From Nonomuraea dietziae (GTDB lineage: Bacteria; Actinomycetota; Actinomycetes; Streptosporangiales; Streptosporangiaceae): DNA of 64,000 nt. The stretch is taken from contig NZ_JACIBV010000001.1 in the NCBI RefSeq assembly GCF_014195505.1, forward strand, positions 2,852,001 to 2,916,000, given 5' to 3'. Under the pieces are notes generated by a model, which saw only the letters and a list, made by a program, of their open reading frames with translations, ran no database searches and was not told the DNA's origin. Of this stretch, positions 45,466 through 54,503 are shown one piece after another; within the stretch, counting starts at the first letter, position 1; each line of letters starts with the position of its first letter. The position numbers were made by a program, and so were the translations under genes.

Positions 45466-47100
45466 CTAGTCGAGGTAGTCGCGCAACACCTGGGAGCGAG
45501 ACGGGTGACGCAGCTTGGACATCGTCTTCGACTCGATCTGCCTGATGCGCTCGCGCGTCACCCCGTAGACCTTGCCGATCTCGTCGAGTGTCTTCGGCTG
45601 CCCGTCGGTGAGGCCGAACCGCATCGACACGACGCCCGCCTCGCGCTCCGACAAGGTGTCGAGAACGGAGTGCAGCTGCTCCTGCAGCAGCGTGAAGCTG
45701 ACGGCGTCGGCCGGAACGATGGCCTCGGAGTCCTCGATGAGGTCGCCGAACTCGCTGTCGCCCTCCTCACCGAGGGGGGTATGCAGCGAGATGGGCTCGC
45801 GGCCGTACTTCTGGACCTCGACCACCTTCTCGGGGGTCATGTCCAGCTCGCGGGCCAGCTCCTCGGGCGTGGGCTCGCGGCCGAGGTCCTGCAGCATCTG
45901 CCGCTGGACCCTGGCCAGCTTGTTGATCACTTCGACCATGTGGACCGGGATGCGGATGGTCCGCGCCTGGTCGGCCATGGCGCGGGTGATCGCCTGGCGG
46001 ATCCACCACGTGGCGTAGGTGGAGAACTTGTAACCCTTGGTGTAGTCGAACTTCTCGACCGCGCGGATCAGGCCGAGGTTGCCCTCCTGGATCAGGTCCA
46101 GGAACAGCATGCCGCGACCGGTGTAGCGCTTGGCCAGCGAGACGACCAGCCGGAGGTTGGCCTCCAGCAGGTGGTTCTTGGCCCTGCGGCCGTCTTCGGC
46201 GATCCATTCGAGCTCGGCCCTGACGTCGACGGGCAGCTTGTCGACCTCGCCGCCGCCGAGCTGCTCCTCGGCGAACAGGCCCGCCTCGATGCGCTTGGCC
46301 AGCTCGACCTCCTGCTCGGCGTTGAGCAGGGGGACCTTGCCGATCTGCTTGAGGTAGTCCTTGACCGGGTCGGCGGTGGCGCCCGCGGCGGCGACCTGCG
46401 CCACGGGGGCGTCATCGTCGTCGTCGGAGAGGATCAGGACCTCGTCGTCGCTGGTGACGACGACCTCGGCCTTGGGCTCCTCCTCGGTCTCCGCCTCAGG
46501 TTCGACCTCGACTTCGACCTCGACCTCTTCGACCACGTCGACCTCCAGGTCGTCGAGGTCTTCGAGCTCGACATCTGCCTCGAGATCGATGTCGTCTTCG
46601 TCGACACCCTCCGGGGACTTCGGCTTGGTCTCGGCGGGACCTGCTCCCGAGACCTCGGGCTTGGCGACCTTCTTGGCAGGCGCTGCCGCCTTCTTGGCCG
46701 CGGGAGCGGCCTTCCTGGCGGGCTCGGCCTTCTTCGCGGCGGGCCCCTCGGCGGGGGCGGCCTCAGCGGCGACGACCGCGGTCACGGTGTCGGGCTGCTG
46801 CTCCTTGGCAGCCGCTGCGGTTCTCGTCTTGACGGGGGCAGCAGTGCGGCGCTTTGCTGGACCACGAGACTTCTTCGGAGCCGCCGAGTCAGCGGCGGTC
46901 AGCCGGACGACGACGCCCTCTTTGCTGAGCGTCCGCAGGACCCCCGCGGCTTGCGACATGGGGATGTCCGCCTCCTCAAAGGCCTGACGGACATCCTCGG
47001 ACTCGAGGAACCCCTGCGAGCGCCCACGCTCGAGCAGTCGCTGAATGACGGGCTCGTTCAGCTCTGATGGCTTCGAGCGAGTCGAACTTGCAGGCGACAC
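45466..47100 (-). CDS. hrdB: Principal RNA polymerase sigma factor (RpoD/HrdB-type)
   Basis: 544 residues; I chose the GTG at 47100 ([20 protein letters not shown]). Region 1.1-like N-terminus to about 90, then a long Lys/Ala/Pro-rich and acidic disordered part (about 90-235, with a Glu/Val/Asp stretch) as in HrdB proteins. Regions 1.2-2.4: [80 protein letters not shown]. Region 3 follows, then 4.2 with [20 protein letters not shown]. It directs housekeeping transcription. The promoter must lie in the 240 bases before 47341, but I cannot place it surely. Confidence 0.95.
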   Translation of the reverse strand: MSPASSTRSKPSELNEPVIQRLLERGRSQGFLESEDVRQAFEEADIPMSQAAGVLRTLSKEGVVVRLTAADSAAPKKSRGPAKRRTAAPVKTRTAAAAKEQQPDTVTAVVAAEAAPAEGPAAKKAEPARKAAPAAKKAAAPAKKVAKPEVSGAGPAETKPKSPEGVDEDDIDLEADVELEDLDDLEVDVVEEVEVEVEVEPEAETEEEPKAEVVVTSDDEVLILSDDDDDAPVAQVAAAGATADPVKDYLKQIGKVPLLNAEQEVELAKRIEAGLFAEEQLGGGEVDKLPVDVRAELEWIAEDGRRAKNHLLEANLRLVVSLAKRYTGRGMLFLDLIQEGNLGLIRAVEKFDYTKGYKFSTYATWWIRQAITRAMADQARTIRIPVHMVEVINKLARVQRQMLQDLGREPTPEELARELDMTPEKVVEVQKYGREPISLHTPLGEEGDSEFGDLIEDSEAIVPADAVSFTLLQEQLHSVLDTLSEREAGVVSMRFGLTDGQPKTLDEIGKVYGVTRERIRQIESKTMSKLRHPSRSQVLRDYLD

Positions 47101-47341
47101 GAACACCTCTCGAACGAACGCGTGGCGACAATGGACCCAGATGCCCGCTGGGGGGCTATGCCTCTCTCGGAGATCTAAGCGGCCGTGCGGAGCGCAAACG
47201 GACCATCCAGCATTCTGGCACGACCCGGCACTCCATACGGCCACCTCCCGGCGGTTGACCTCCACCCTAGGCCGACCGGAACAGTAGTGCGTACGGAAGC
47301 GGTGCACTGATACCCGAAAGCAACCCTTATGACTGTTTCAT

Positions 47342-49432
47342 TCAGTCACTCTTCGTGGCGGCGGGAACGTGAATCGCCAGCGCCGTAACATCGTCATCCT
47401 GCTCATATCCGGCCAACATGCGGTCGACTAGGAAATCAAGCAGCATGTGCGGACTCGTCACGACCTCAGGCGGCGCTTCGGTCACAACCGAGCAAATTTC
47501 CGATAGCCCCGCGTCGAGACCGCGCTTGCGGTTCTCGACCAGGCCGTCGGAATAGAGCACGGCGGTGTGTCCTGGAGGCACCACGAACCTGAACTGCTTG
47601 CGCGTGGTGGGCCAGCCCAGCGGCGTGCCGGGCTCGGCGTCGCAGAGCACCGCCGTGCCCTGCGGCGAGACCAGCACGGGTGGCGGGTGGCCGGCGAGCG
47701 CGAGCGTGCCCTCGCCCGTGCCGGGCTCCACGACCATGTAGGCCAGCGTGGTGACCTGCTCCTCCTCCTCGGTGGCGTCGAAGACCCTGTCGAGCCCGCC
47801 CAGCACCGCGGCGGGCGGCGGGTTGGTCAGCGCCAGGGCGCGCATGGCGTTGCGGATGCGGCCCATGCCGGCCGCGGCCTTGACGCCCTTGCCCATGACG
47901 TCGCCCACGACCGCCGCGACCCTGCCGTCCTGCAGCACGAACGCGTCGTACCAGTCGCCGCCGACCTGCACGTGGCGGCTGCCCGAGCGGAAGCGCTGGG
48001 CCAGCTCGAGCCCCTTGACCACGGGCAGCCTGTCGGGAAGCAGGCTGCGCTGCAGCGTCTCGGCGGTCTTGTGCTCGCGCTCGAAGAGCGTGGCCCGCTC
48101 GACGGCCAGCGCGCACTGGCCCGCCAGTGCCTCCAGGAAGACGCCGTCCTCCTGGGAGATCTTCTGCGGCCTGGTGAAGGAGAAGCGCAGCGCGCCCAGA
48201 GCCCGCCCAGCGGCCAGCAGGGGCAGCCCGACCCACGCCCGCTCGTCGCTGGTGGCCAGGAAGCCGTTCAGGACCTCCTCGTCGCCTCCGGCGTCGAGCA
48301 GCTGCGCCTTGAGGCTCTCGGGCGACTCGGCGAAGACGGGCCTGCGGCTGTTGACGGCCATGGTGAGGACGCTGGAGTGCGACAGCGGGACCTCCTCGCC
48401 CGTCGCCCCGGGCACCTCGGGCACGCCGCCGCCGTTGACCAGCTTCAGCACCGCCCTGTCGAGGTCGAGCAGGGCGACGGCCGAGCGGTCGGCGGCCAGC
48501 GCGGTGCGCCCGACGTCGATGATGACCTGCACCACCTGCTCGACCGTGAGCGCCTCGGCCAGCATGGCGGTGGCGCCCTGCAGCCGGGCGGTGCGCAGGG
48601 CGGCGGCGCCGAGCTGGTCGGTCAGCCTGCCGCGCATCTCCTCGGCCTCGCGCTGAGGGGTGACGTCGGTGTTGGCGCCGACCCACTCGACCACGCGCCC
48701 GTGCCTGATGATCGGCACGGCCCGCACCTCGAAGTGGCGGAAGCCGCTGGCCCTGGTGCGGACGCGGTAGTTCCACTCGAACATGGTGCGACCGCGCAGC
48801 GCCTCCTTCCACACCTCCTCGGTGTGGCGGCGCTCGTCGGGGTGCACGGCCTCGAGCCAGCCGTGGGCGAGGTACTCCTCCAGGCCCTGGCCGGTGATGG
48901 CGCGCCACTGCGGGGCGTCCTCGACGACCGCGCCGGTGGGCGAGGTGATCCAGACCAGCTGGGACTGCGCCTCGACCAGCGAGCGGTAGCGCTCCTCGCT
49001 GCGGCGCAGGTCCTCCTCGGTCTGGCGGCTCTCGGTCATGTCGGCGCCGACCAGCGCCACGGCCTGCAGCTGGCCCTGCTCGTCGTGGACGGGCGAGAAC
49101 GACAGCGCCCAGTGCCTGGTGTCGCCCTCGGTCGAGCGCACCCTGGCGCGCTCGGTCACCGGACAGTCGCTCTCGGTCACATCCTGGACGGCGTGCGTGA
49201 CCAGCTGGCTGAGGTCGGCGGTGAGCGTCTCGGCAGGCGTGCGGCCCAGCAGCCGCTCCTCGGGCACGCCGACGACATCGCTGAACACCTCATTGGCCCG
49301 CACGAAGCGGCCCTCGGGGTCGAAGAAGGCGAAGGCGAACTCCGCCTCCGACATCAGGCCCTTGAACAGGCCGGAGTCTGAGATGTCCACACCCGACTCC
49401 CGGGGACGGGGCACGGAGGTCTCGGCGCTCAT
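47342..49432 (-). CDS. PAS-PAS-GAF-PP2C (SpoIIE/RsbU-type) serine phosphatase
   Basis: 696 residues from ATG at 49432 with GGAGG 8 bases upstream. PAS 1 at about 20-135 (AFAFFDPEGRFVRANEVFSD), PAS 2 at about 150-265 (YRSLVEAQSQLVWITSPTGA and WNYRVRTRASGFRHFEVRAV), GAF at about 290-450, PP2C-type SpoIIE domain at about 475-690 with VQVGGDWYDAFVLQDGR and GDVMGKGVKAAAGMGRIRNA (metal Asp residues) and YEQDDDVTALAIHV. Such proteins dephosphorylate anti-anti-sigma factors, linking sensed signals to sigma release. Lies directly upstream of the hrdB gene on the same strand; no anti-sigma kinase is adjacent. No membrane helices, so cytosolic sensing. Confidence 0.92.
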   Translation of the reverse strand: MSAETSVPRPRESGVDISDSGLFKGLMSEAEFAFAFFDPEGRFVRANEVFSDVVGVPEERLLGRTPAETLTADLSQLVTHAVQDVTESDCPVTERARVRSTEGDTRHWALSFSPVHDEQGQLQAVALVGADMTESRQTEEDLRRSEERYRSLVEAQSQLVWITSPTGAVVEDAPQWRAITGQGLEEYLAHGWLEAVHPDERRHTEEVWKEALRGRTMFEWNYRVRTRASGFRHFEVRAVPIIRHGRVVEWVGANTDVTPQREAEEMRGRLTDQLGAAALRTARLQGATAMLAEALTVEQVVQVIIDVGRTALAADRSAVALLDLDRAVLKLVNGGGVPEVPGATGEEVPLSHSSVLTMAVNSRRPVFAESPESLKAQLLDAGGDEEVLNGFLATSDERAWVGLPLLAAGRALGALRFSFTRPQKISQEDGVFLEALAGQCALAVERATLFEREHKTAETLQRSLLPDRLPVVKGLELAQRFRSGSRHVQVGGDWYDAFVLQDGRVAAVVGDVMGKGVKAAAGMGRIRNAMRALALTNPPPAAVLGGLDRVFDATEEEEQVTTLAYMVVEPGTGEGTLALAGHPPPVLVSPQGTAVLCDAEPGTPLGWPTTRKQFRFVVPPGHTAVLYSDGLVENRKRGLDAGLSEICSVVTEAPPEVVTSPHMLLDFLVDRMLAGYEQDDDVTALAIHVPAATKSD

Positions 49433-49626
49433 GGTCGGCACCTCCGTCGCGTGCCAGGGTCTCCCACGCGGCACATCTCCATAACTGTGTATCGGCGTAG
49501 CGCAGCTCCGGGCGACCGGATTCTGCTGTACATCATCGGCGATGGGCATGTGCGGACGGAAGCCCCGGCCGCCATACGGTCAACGCATCCTGTCAAAATC
49601 GCTCCACTGTGCGCAGCAAGATCAGG

Positions 49627-50196
49627 CTACTTGGCCTTGGCCGCCTTCTTGGCCTCCTGCTTGGTGGCTCGCACCTTCTCCAGGCTCTCGGCGTCGACGA
49701 CGTCGGCCACGGAGCGGAAGGACCCCTCCTCACCATAGGGACCCGCCGCCTCGCGCCAGCCCTCGGGCCTGACGCCGAGCTGCTTGCCCAGCAGGGCGAG
49801 GAAGATCTGCGCCTTCTGCTTGCCGTACCCCGGAAGGTCCTGCAGCCGCCTGGCCAGCTCCTTGCCGTCGGTGACGCCGGCCCAGACCTGCTCGGGCCTG
49901 CCGTCGTAGTGCTCGACGAGATAGGCGGCCAGCCGTTGCACCCGCTCGGCCATGGACTTGGGGTAGCGGTGGACGGCGGGCTTCTCGGCGAGCAACGCCG
50001 CGAACGCCTCCGGATCATAGGCCGCTATCTCCCCGGCCGTCAGGTCATGGCCCAATCTCTCGGAGATCGTGTAGGGGCCAGCGAAGGCCCACTCCATCGG
50101 GATCTGCTGGTCGAGCAGCATGCCGATGAGCAGGGCGAGCGGGCTGCGGCCGAGCAGCTCGTCGGCCTCCGTCCGCTGGGCGAGCTGGATGCGCAT
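49627..50196 (-). CDS. HhH-GPD base-excision DNA repair protein
   Basis: 189 residues from ATG at 50196, the first start compatible with the domain (MRIQLAQRTEADELLGRSPL). LIGMLLDQQIPMEWAFAGPY is the first conserved helix pair; LARRLQDLPGYGKQKAQIFL is the helix-hairpin-helix and following helix that bind DNA. Members are small DNA glycosylases of the EndoIII/AlkA superfamily. The catalytic Asp of the usual LPGVGxxTA...D pattern is not obvious after the hairpin, so activity is uncertain. The C-terminus is Lys/Ala-rich (ATKQEAKKAAKAK). Confidence 0.82.
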   Translation of the reverse strand: MRIQLAQRTEADELLGRSPLALLIGMLLDQQIPMEWAFAGPYTISERLGHDLTAGEIAAYDPEAFAALLAEKPAVHRYPKSMAERVQRLAAYLVEHYDGRPEQVWAGVTDGKELARRLQDLPGYGKQKAQIFLALLGKQLGVRPEGWREAAGPYGEEGSFRSVADVVDAESLEKVRATKQEAKKAAKAK

Positions 50197-50349
50197 GGAA
50201 CCAGCTTCGCACGAAAGGCCCTTGCGAGAAGCGAACACAGGCCGCAGAGAGGGTTGACAGCCGCCCGAGAACCGATGAAATGAGAACGCACAACCCAGCT
50301 TGACCGTTCCTAGGGTTTTGCCCTGCGGCTCTAGAGGAATCTCACTCCT

Positions 50350-50574
50350 ATGCTCGCACTGGCCACTCGCCTCATTCGGGAACCGGTGAGCCTACGCCTG
50401 GCCTCCGACTTCCTCACCGTGCCCATCGAGACTGTCGACCGCTGTGTGGCCGACGCGCTCGCCTGCGCCGAGCACCTCGGCATCGAGGCGACGCCCGACA
50501 TCGTCGAACGCATCGCCCGCGAGCATCTGCTCGCACTCGTGAACTCCGCGCCGCCCCCGCGGACACCCCGATAA
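50350..50574 (+). CDS. Small hypothetical helical protein, 74 residues
   Basis: From ATG at 50350: MLALATRLIREPVSLRLASD, then TVPIETVDRCVADALACAEH, then VERIAREHLLALVNSAPPPR. Codon bias fits a gene and the pattern is two or three amphipathic helices, as in small DNA- or protein-binding modules. No clear ribosome site. It precedes the next hypothetical gene by 72 bases on the same strand and may share its transcript. Not recognised. Confidence 0.6.
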   Translation: MLALATRLIREPVSLRLASDFLTVPIETVDRCVADALACAEHLGIEATPDIVERIAREHLLALVNSAPPPRTPR

Positions 50575-50646
50575 CATCGACATCATCGACCCGACCCGCT
50601 GGACCGAGGCACGATCTCTTTCGTAAACGCACCGTTTGCGCCTGGA

Positions 50647-52218
50647 ATGCGAGAGAGTGGAGGCGTGCGCCGACACCGACGAGACCCACGGGAGAGCACT
50701 CCGCCGGACGACGTGTTCGCTGAGATGGTGCAGGCCGCCCGCGAGCTGCTGGCCGTACGCAGTCCCCTCGACGCGGAGCTGATGGTCTCCGACATGGTCG
50801 GTGCCTGGTGGGGCCGCCGAGTGCGCGGCGGCGACGTCGAGCAGGTACTGGGCGAGGGCCTGGTCGACTACGCGGCCAAGGCCGGCACTCCAGCCTCCCT
50901 GACCCTGCTGATCTGCCTCGCCTATCTCGGCACCGCCAGACAGGGCGCCAAGGCCGAGGGCGCGGCGCTGGCGATGATGGAGTCGGGCGTGGCCAGGCCA
51001 GGCTGGGCCGACAGGGTCGGCGCGGTCAAGCCGACGGGGTGCTACGTCTCCCGCGACGCCTACGGCGACCAGGACACCGTGATCTGCACCTTCGCCTACC
51101 GCTGGAACGGCGCGGCGGACAACGCCCAGGACCGGCATGCCCTCGTCATGGTCGTCGACTACAACATGTCGGGCATGGCCCGCGACGCGTGGGTCTCCTC
51201 CCAGGTCGACAAGCTGATCGAGCAGGCGCGCGCCGAGGCCGAGGCCAACCCGATGCTGCTGTTCGAGGAGATCGAGCCCCAGCAGGCCAGAGCGCTGCTG
51301 GAATCGGCGATGCGGGCCACCCGCGAGCCCAAGAGCCCTCCGCCCGTCAGCGACAGCTACAGCGCCTACCACGCCTTCGCCAGATCGAGGCTGAAGGCGC
51401 TGCCGCCGGGCCGCAAGCGGCCCGCGCCACGGCACAGCGAGGCGCCTTACAGCAGGGAGCGCAGGGCGATGCTGGCGGCGGAGTTCCTGTCCTCCGACGC
51501 GGCCGAGCACCTGTCTGACCCCTCGGCGGCCTCGCGCTGCGCCGACCACATCATCGACTACGGCTGCGAGCAGGACTTCGACAGGCCGCTGCGGGTCAGC
51601 CCCACCAAGTGCGAGACGTTCCTGCTCGACTGGCTGCCCCGCAAGGTGATGCTGAGCGCCGCCGAGCAGGAGGCGATGCCGCACGCGCTGGCGGCGTGGG
51701 TACGCTTCGCCGCCCGCCGTACGGGCCTGCCCGACCAGGGCGTCACCGCGACGCTCGACGCGGTGTGGGAGGCCACGGCGCGCTTCCCCGAGGCCTACCG
51801 CGACCCTGCCTCCTATGGCCTGGACATGGCGCTGCTGTCGAGGCTGCTGCCGGACGGCGACCTGTCGGCGCTGGCCAGGCGGGTCTTCGCCTTCCCGATC
51901 CTGCAGGGCACCCACGGCGACGTCGACCTCGACACGCTCAACCCCGCGGACGAGGCCGACCGGCGCATCCTGCTGGAGCTCGACCACGTGGGCGAGATCG
52001 ACGAGCAGCACCTGGCCTGGCACGAGGAGATCGCCACCAGGCTGTGGGAGGGCGATCCGCCTCAGCTGTGGGAGGCCGCGCAGCGGCTGCTCGACCTGGG
52101 CCACGACCGGCACGAGGTCCTCCACGTGCTGATCGAGATCGTCGAGCGCATAGGGGCCGACCCCGACGAACTCGCCGCCGCGCTGGATGACATCGCGGAC
52201 ATCCCCGACGAGCTGTAG
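50647..52218 (+). CDS. Conserved actinobacterial hypothetical protein, 523 residues
   Basis: Starts at ATG 50647, with GTG 50665 as an alternative after GGAGG. The N-terminal half predicts an alpha/beta domain (FAEMVQAARELLAV, VICTFAYRWNGAADNAQDRH, VMVVDYNMSGMARDAWVSSQ). The C-terminal half is helical: ATLDAVWEATARFPEAYRDP, LLELDHVGEIDEQHLAWHEE and RLLDLGHDRHEVLHVLIEIV; this last piece resembles the DUF1841-type ending found at the end of several actinomycete proteins. No signal peptide or membrane segment. Function unknown. It stops 11 bases before pxpA, but the context gives no functional link. Confidence 0.78.
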   Translation: MRESGGVRRHRRDPRESTPPDDVFAEMVQAARELLAVRSPLDAELMVSDMVGAWWGRRVRGGDVEQVLGEGLVDYAAKAGTPASLTLLICLAYLGTARQGAKAEGAALAMMESGVARPGWADRVGAVKPTGCYVSRDAYGDQDTVICTFAYRWNGAADNAQDRHALVMVVDYNMSGMARDAWVSSQVDKLIEQARAEAEANPMLLFEEIEPQQARALLESAMRATREPKSPPPVSDSYSAYHAFARSRLKALPPGRKRPAPRHSEAPYSRERRAMLAAEFLSSDAAEHLSDPSAASRCADHIIDYGCEQDFDRPLRVSPTKCETFLLDWLPRKVMLSAAEQEAMPHALAAWVRFAARRTGLPDQGVTATLDAVWEATARFPEAYRDPASYGLDMALLSRLLPDGDLSALARRVFAFPILQGTHGDVDLDTLNPADEADRRILLELDHVGEIDEQHLAWHEEIATRLWEGDPPQLWEAAQRLLDLGHDRHEVLHVLIEIVERIGADPDELAAALDDIADIPDEL

Positions 52219-52229
52219 CGTCGTGACTT

Positions 52230-52985
52230 ATGGTGATCGACCTCAACGCCGACCTCGGGGAGGGGTTCGGCATCTGGCGGCTCGGCGACGACCTCGCCCT
52301 GCTCGACATCGTCTCCTCGGCCAACGTGGCGTGCGGTTTCCACGCCGGCGACCCTGTGACGATCAGGCGCACGTGCGCCGCGGCCGTCGACAGGGGGGTG
52401 GCGATCGGGGCGCAGGTGTCCTATCGCGACCTGGCCGGCTTCGGCCGCAGGGAGATGGACGTCGATCCCGAGGAGCTGTGCGCGGAGGTGCTCTACCAGC
52501 TGGCCGCCGTCGACGGCATCGCCAGGGCCATGGGAGGGCGGGTCTCCTATCTCAAGCCGCACGGCGCCCTCTACAACAGGGTCGTCCGTGATCCGGTGCA
52601 GGCGGCGGCGGTGGTCGACGCGGTGCTCGACTACGACGCCTCGCTGCCGATCCTGACGCTGCCCGGCTCGGCGGTCCACGCGGCGGCGGCCGAGGCGGAG
52701 GTGCCCACGGTCACCGAGGCGTTCGCCGACCGCGCGTACACGCCGTCGGGCACGCTGGTCTCGCGGCGCGAGCCAGGCGCCGTGATCGACGATCCCGCGC
52801 TGGTCGCCGAGCGCGCGGTGCGCATGGTCGTGGAGGGCGTGGTCACCGCCGTCGACGGCTCGCAGGTGCGGGTGGACGCCCGCTCGATGTGCGTGCACGG
52901 CGACACCCCGGGCGCGGTACGGCTGGCGCGGGCCGTGCGGGACGGGCTCCTGGAGGCCGGGGTGGCCATCCAGTCCTTCGCATGA
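52230..52985 (+). CDS. pxpA: 5-oxoprolinase subunit PxpA (LamB/YcsF family)
   Basis: 251 residues. Family signature DLNADLGEGFGIWRLGDD at the start, ANVACGFHAGDPVTI, YRDLAGFGRREMDV, YLKPHGALYNRVV and VHGDTPGAV near the end. PxpA with PxpB and PxpC forms the ATP-dependent prokaryotic 5-oxoprolinase that opens pyroglutamate to glutamate, recycling a damage product in the cytosol. The stop overlaps the pxpB ATG (ATGA), and pxpB overlaps pxpC the same way, giving a tight co-translated trio. Confidence 0.94.
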   Translation: MVIDLNADLGEGFGIWRLGDDLALLDIVSSANVACGFHAGDPVTIRRTCAAAVDRGVAIGAQVSYRDLAGFGRREMDVDPEELCAEVLYQLAAVDGIARAMGGRVSYLKPHGALYNRVVRDPVQAAAVVDAVLDYDASLPILTLPGSAVHAAAAEAEVPTVTEAFADRAYTPSGTLVSRREPGAVIDDPALVAERAVRMVVEGVVTAVDGSQVRVDARSMCVHGDTPGAVRLARAVRDGLLEAGVAIQSFA

Positions 52986-53602
52986 GCGTGATCAGGCGGG
53001 CGGGCGAGCACGGGCTGCTGGTGGAGACCGGCTCGCTGGCCGCCTCCCATCGGCTCGACGCGCTGCTCAGGGCCTCGAGGCCGGAAGGGGTCGTGGAGAT
53101 CGTGCCGGGGCCGGAGACGGTGCTGGTCGTGGCGCCGGGCGCCGACCTGCCGAGGCTGCGCTCCGGCCTGGCCGGCCTGCGCGACCTGGCGCTGTCCTCC
53201 TCAGGAGCCGCCTCGCTGTCGGAGGAGGTCGTGACCGTTCCCGTCGTCTACGACGGGGAGGACCTCGCCTCCGTCGCCGAGGAGACGGGCATGCCGGTCG
53301 AGGAGGTGATCGGCAGGCACACCGGTAGGGAGCTGGTGGCCGGCTGGCTGGGGTTCGCTCCTGGGTTCGCCTACCTCACGGGGCTGGATCCGGCGCTGCG
53401 CGTGCCCCGCCTCGCCACCCCGCGCACCTCGGTGCCCGCGGGCTCGGTGGCCATCGCGGGCCCCTACGCGGCGATCTACCCCACGGCCTCGCCCGGCGGA
53501 TGGCGGCTGCTCGGGCGCACGTCGCTGCGGGTGTGGGACGTCCACGCCCAGCCGCCCTCGCTGCTGCCGCCCGGCACCCGCGTGCGCTTCGAGGCCGCAT
53601 GA
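52982..53602 (+). CDS. pxpB: 5-oxoprolinase subunit PxpB
   Basis: 206 residues from the ATG overlapping the pxpA stop. KipI-like domain with FGFAPGFAYLTG-type motif (WLGFAPGFAYLTGLDPAL), VPAGSVAIAGPYAAIYPTAS and GGWRLLGRTSLRVWDV. PxpB and PxpC together form the ATP-using kinase-like half of the oxoprolinase. A similar protein in Bacillus (KipI) inhibits the sporulation kinase KinA, but the complete pxp trio points to oxoproline metabolism here. Confidence 0.93.
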   Translation: MSVIRRAGEHGLLVETGSLAASHRLDALLRASRPEGVVEIVPGPETVLVVAPGADLPRLRSGLAGLRDLALSSSGAASLSEEVVTVPVVYDGEDLASVAEETGMPVEEVIGRHTGRELVAGWLGFAPGFAYLTGLDPALRVPRLATPRTSVPAGSVAIAGPYAAIYPTASPGGWRLLGRTSLRVWDVHAQPPSLLPPGTRVRFEAA

Positions 53603-54471
53603 TCGACGTGCTCGCGCCCGGCCCCTACGCCACCGTTCAGGACCTCGGGCGGCCCGGCTACGCGCATCTGGGCGTGCCCCGCTCGGGCGCGGCCGACGCC
53701 GCCGGCCTGCGCCTGGCCAACCGCCTGGTCGGCAACCCCGAGGGCCACGCGGGGCTGGAGCTGACGTTCGGCATGGCCCGCTTCGGCTTCAGGTCGGGGG
53801 CGTGGCTGGCCGCCGCGGGCGCCCCCTGCCCGATGGAGATCTGGAACGAGCGCGGTGTGATGTCCTCCGCGCAGGGGATGGGCGCGCCGTTCTGGATCGC
53901 CCCCGGCCACGAGCTCAGGATCGGCTCTCCCGAGCGGGGACTGCGCACCTACCTGGCCGTGCGCGGGGGGATCGACGTGGAGCCTGTGCTCGGCAGCAGG
54001 TCGACCGACTCCCTGTCGGGCCTCGGTCCTGCTCCGCTTCGCGCGGGCACGCGGCTGCCCGTGGGCGAGGTGCGGTCGCTCGCCTCGATCTCGGTCGACC
54101 TGGCTCCTCCCGCCGCTCCCCCGCCGCCGGTGCTGCGCGTGCTGGCCGGCCCTCGTGACGACTGGTTCTCCCCCGACGCGCTGGCCGAGCTGTGCGCGCG
54201 GCCGTACGAGGTCAGCCAGGACAGCAACCGGGTCGGTGTACGGCTGCGCGGCCCCGCGCTGAGGCGCGTCAGGGAGGGCGAGCTGCCCAGCGAGGGGATG
54301 GTCACGGGAGCGGTGCAGGTGCCGCCGAGCGGTCAGCCGATCGTGTTCCTCACCGACCATCCGCCGACGGGCGGCTATCCGGTGATCGGCGTGGTGCTCG
54401 CCGCCGACCTGGCCGTGGCCGCGCAGGCCAGGCCGGGCGACCGGATCAGGTTCAGGGTCGCGGGGCGCTGA
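53599..54471 (+). CDS. pxpC: 5-oxoprolinase subunit PxpC
   Basis: 290 residues from the ATG overlapping the pxpB stop. KipA-like domain: LAPGPYATVQDLGRPGYAHL, GVPRSGAADAAGLRLANRLV, LRTYLAVRGGIDVEPVLGSR, SNRVGVRLRGPAL and LTDHPPTGGYPVIGVV. Last gene of pxpABC; the next gene is convergent 32 bases away. Confidence 0.94.
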   Translation: MIDVLAPGPYATVQDLGRPGYAHLGVPRSGAADAAGLRLANRLVGNPEGHAGLELTFGMARFGFRSGAWLAAAGAPCPMEIWNERGVMSSAQGMGAPFWIAPGHELRIGSPERGLRTYLAVRGGIDVEPVLGSRSTDSLSGLGPAPLRAGTRLPVGEVRSLASISVDLAPPAAPPPPVLRVLAGPRDDWFSPDALAELCARPYEVSQDSNRVGVRLRGPALRRVREGELPSEGMVTGAVQVPPSGQPIVFLTDHPPTGGYPVIGVVLAADLAVAAQARPGDRIRFRVAGR

Positions 54472-54503
54472 AGGCAGGCCCTCGGCCGGCCCCCTGGCCA
54501 GGG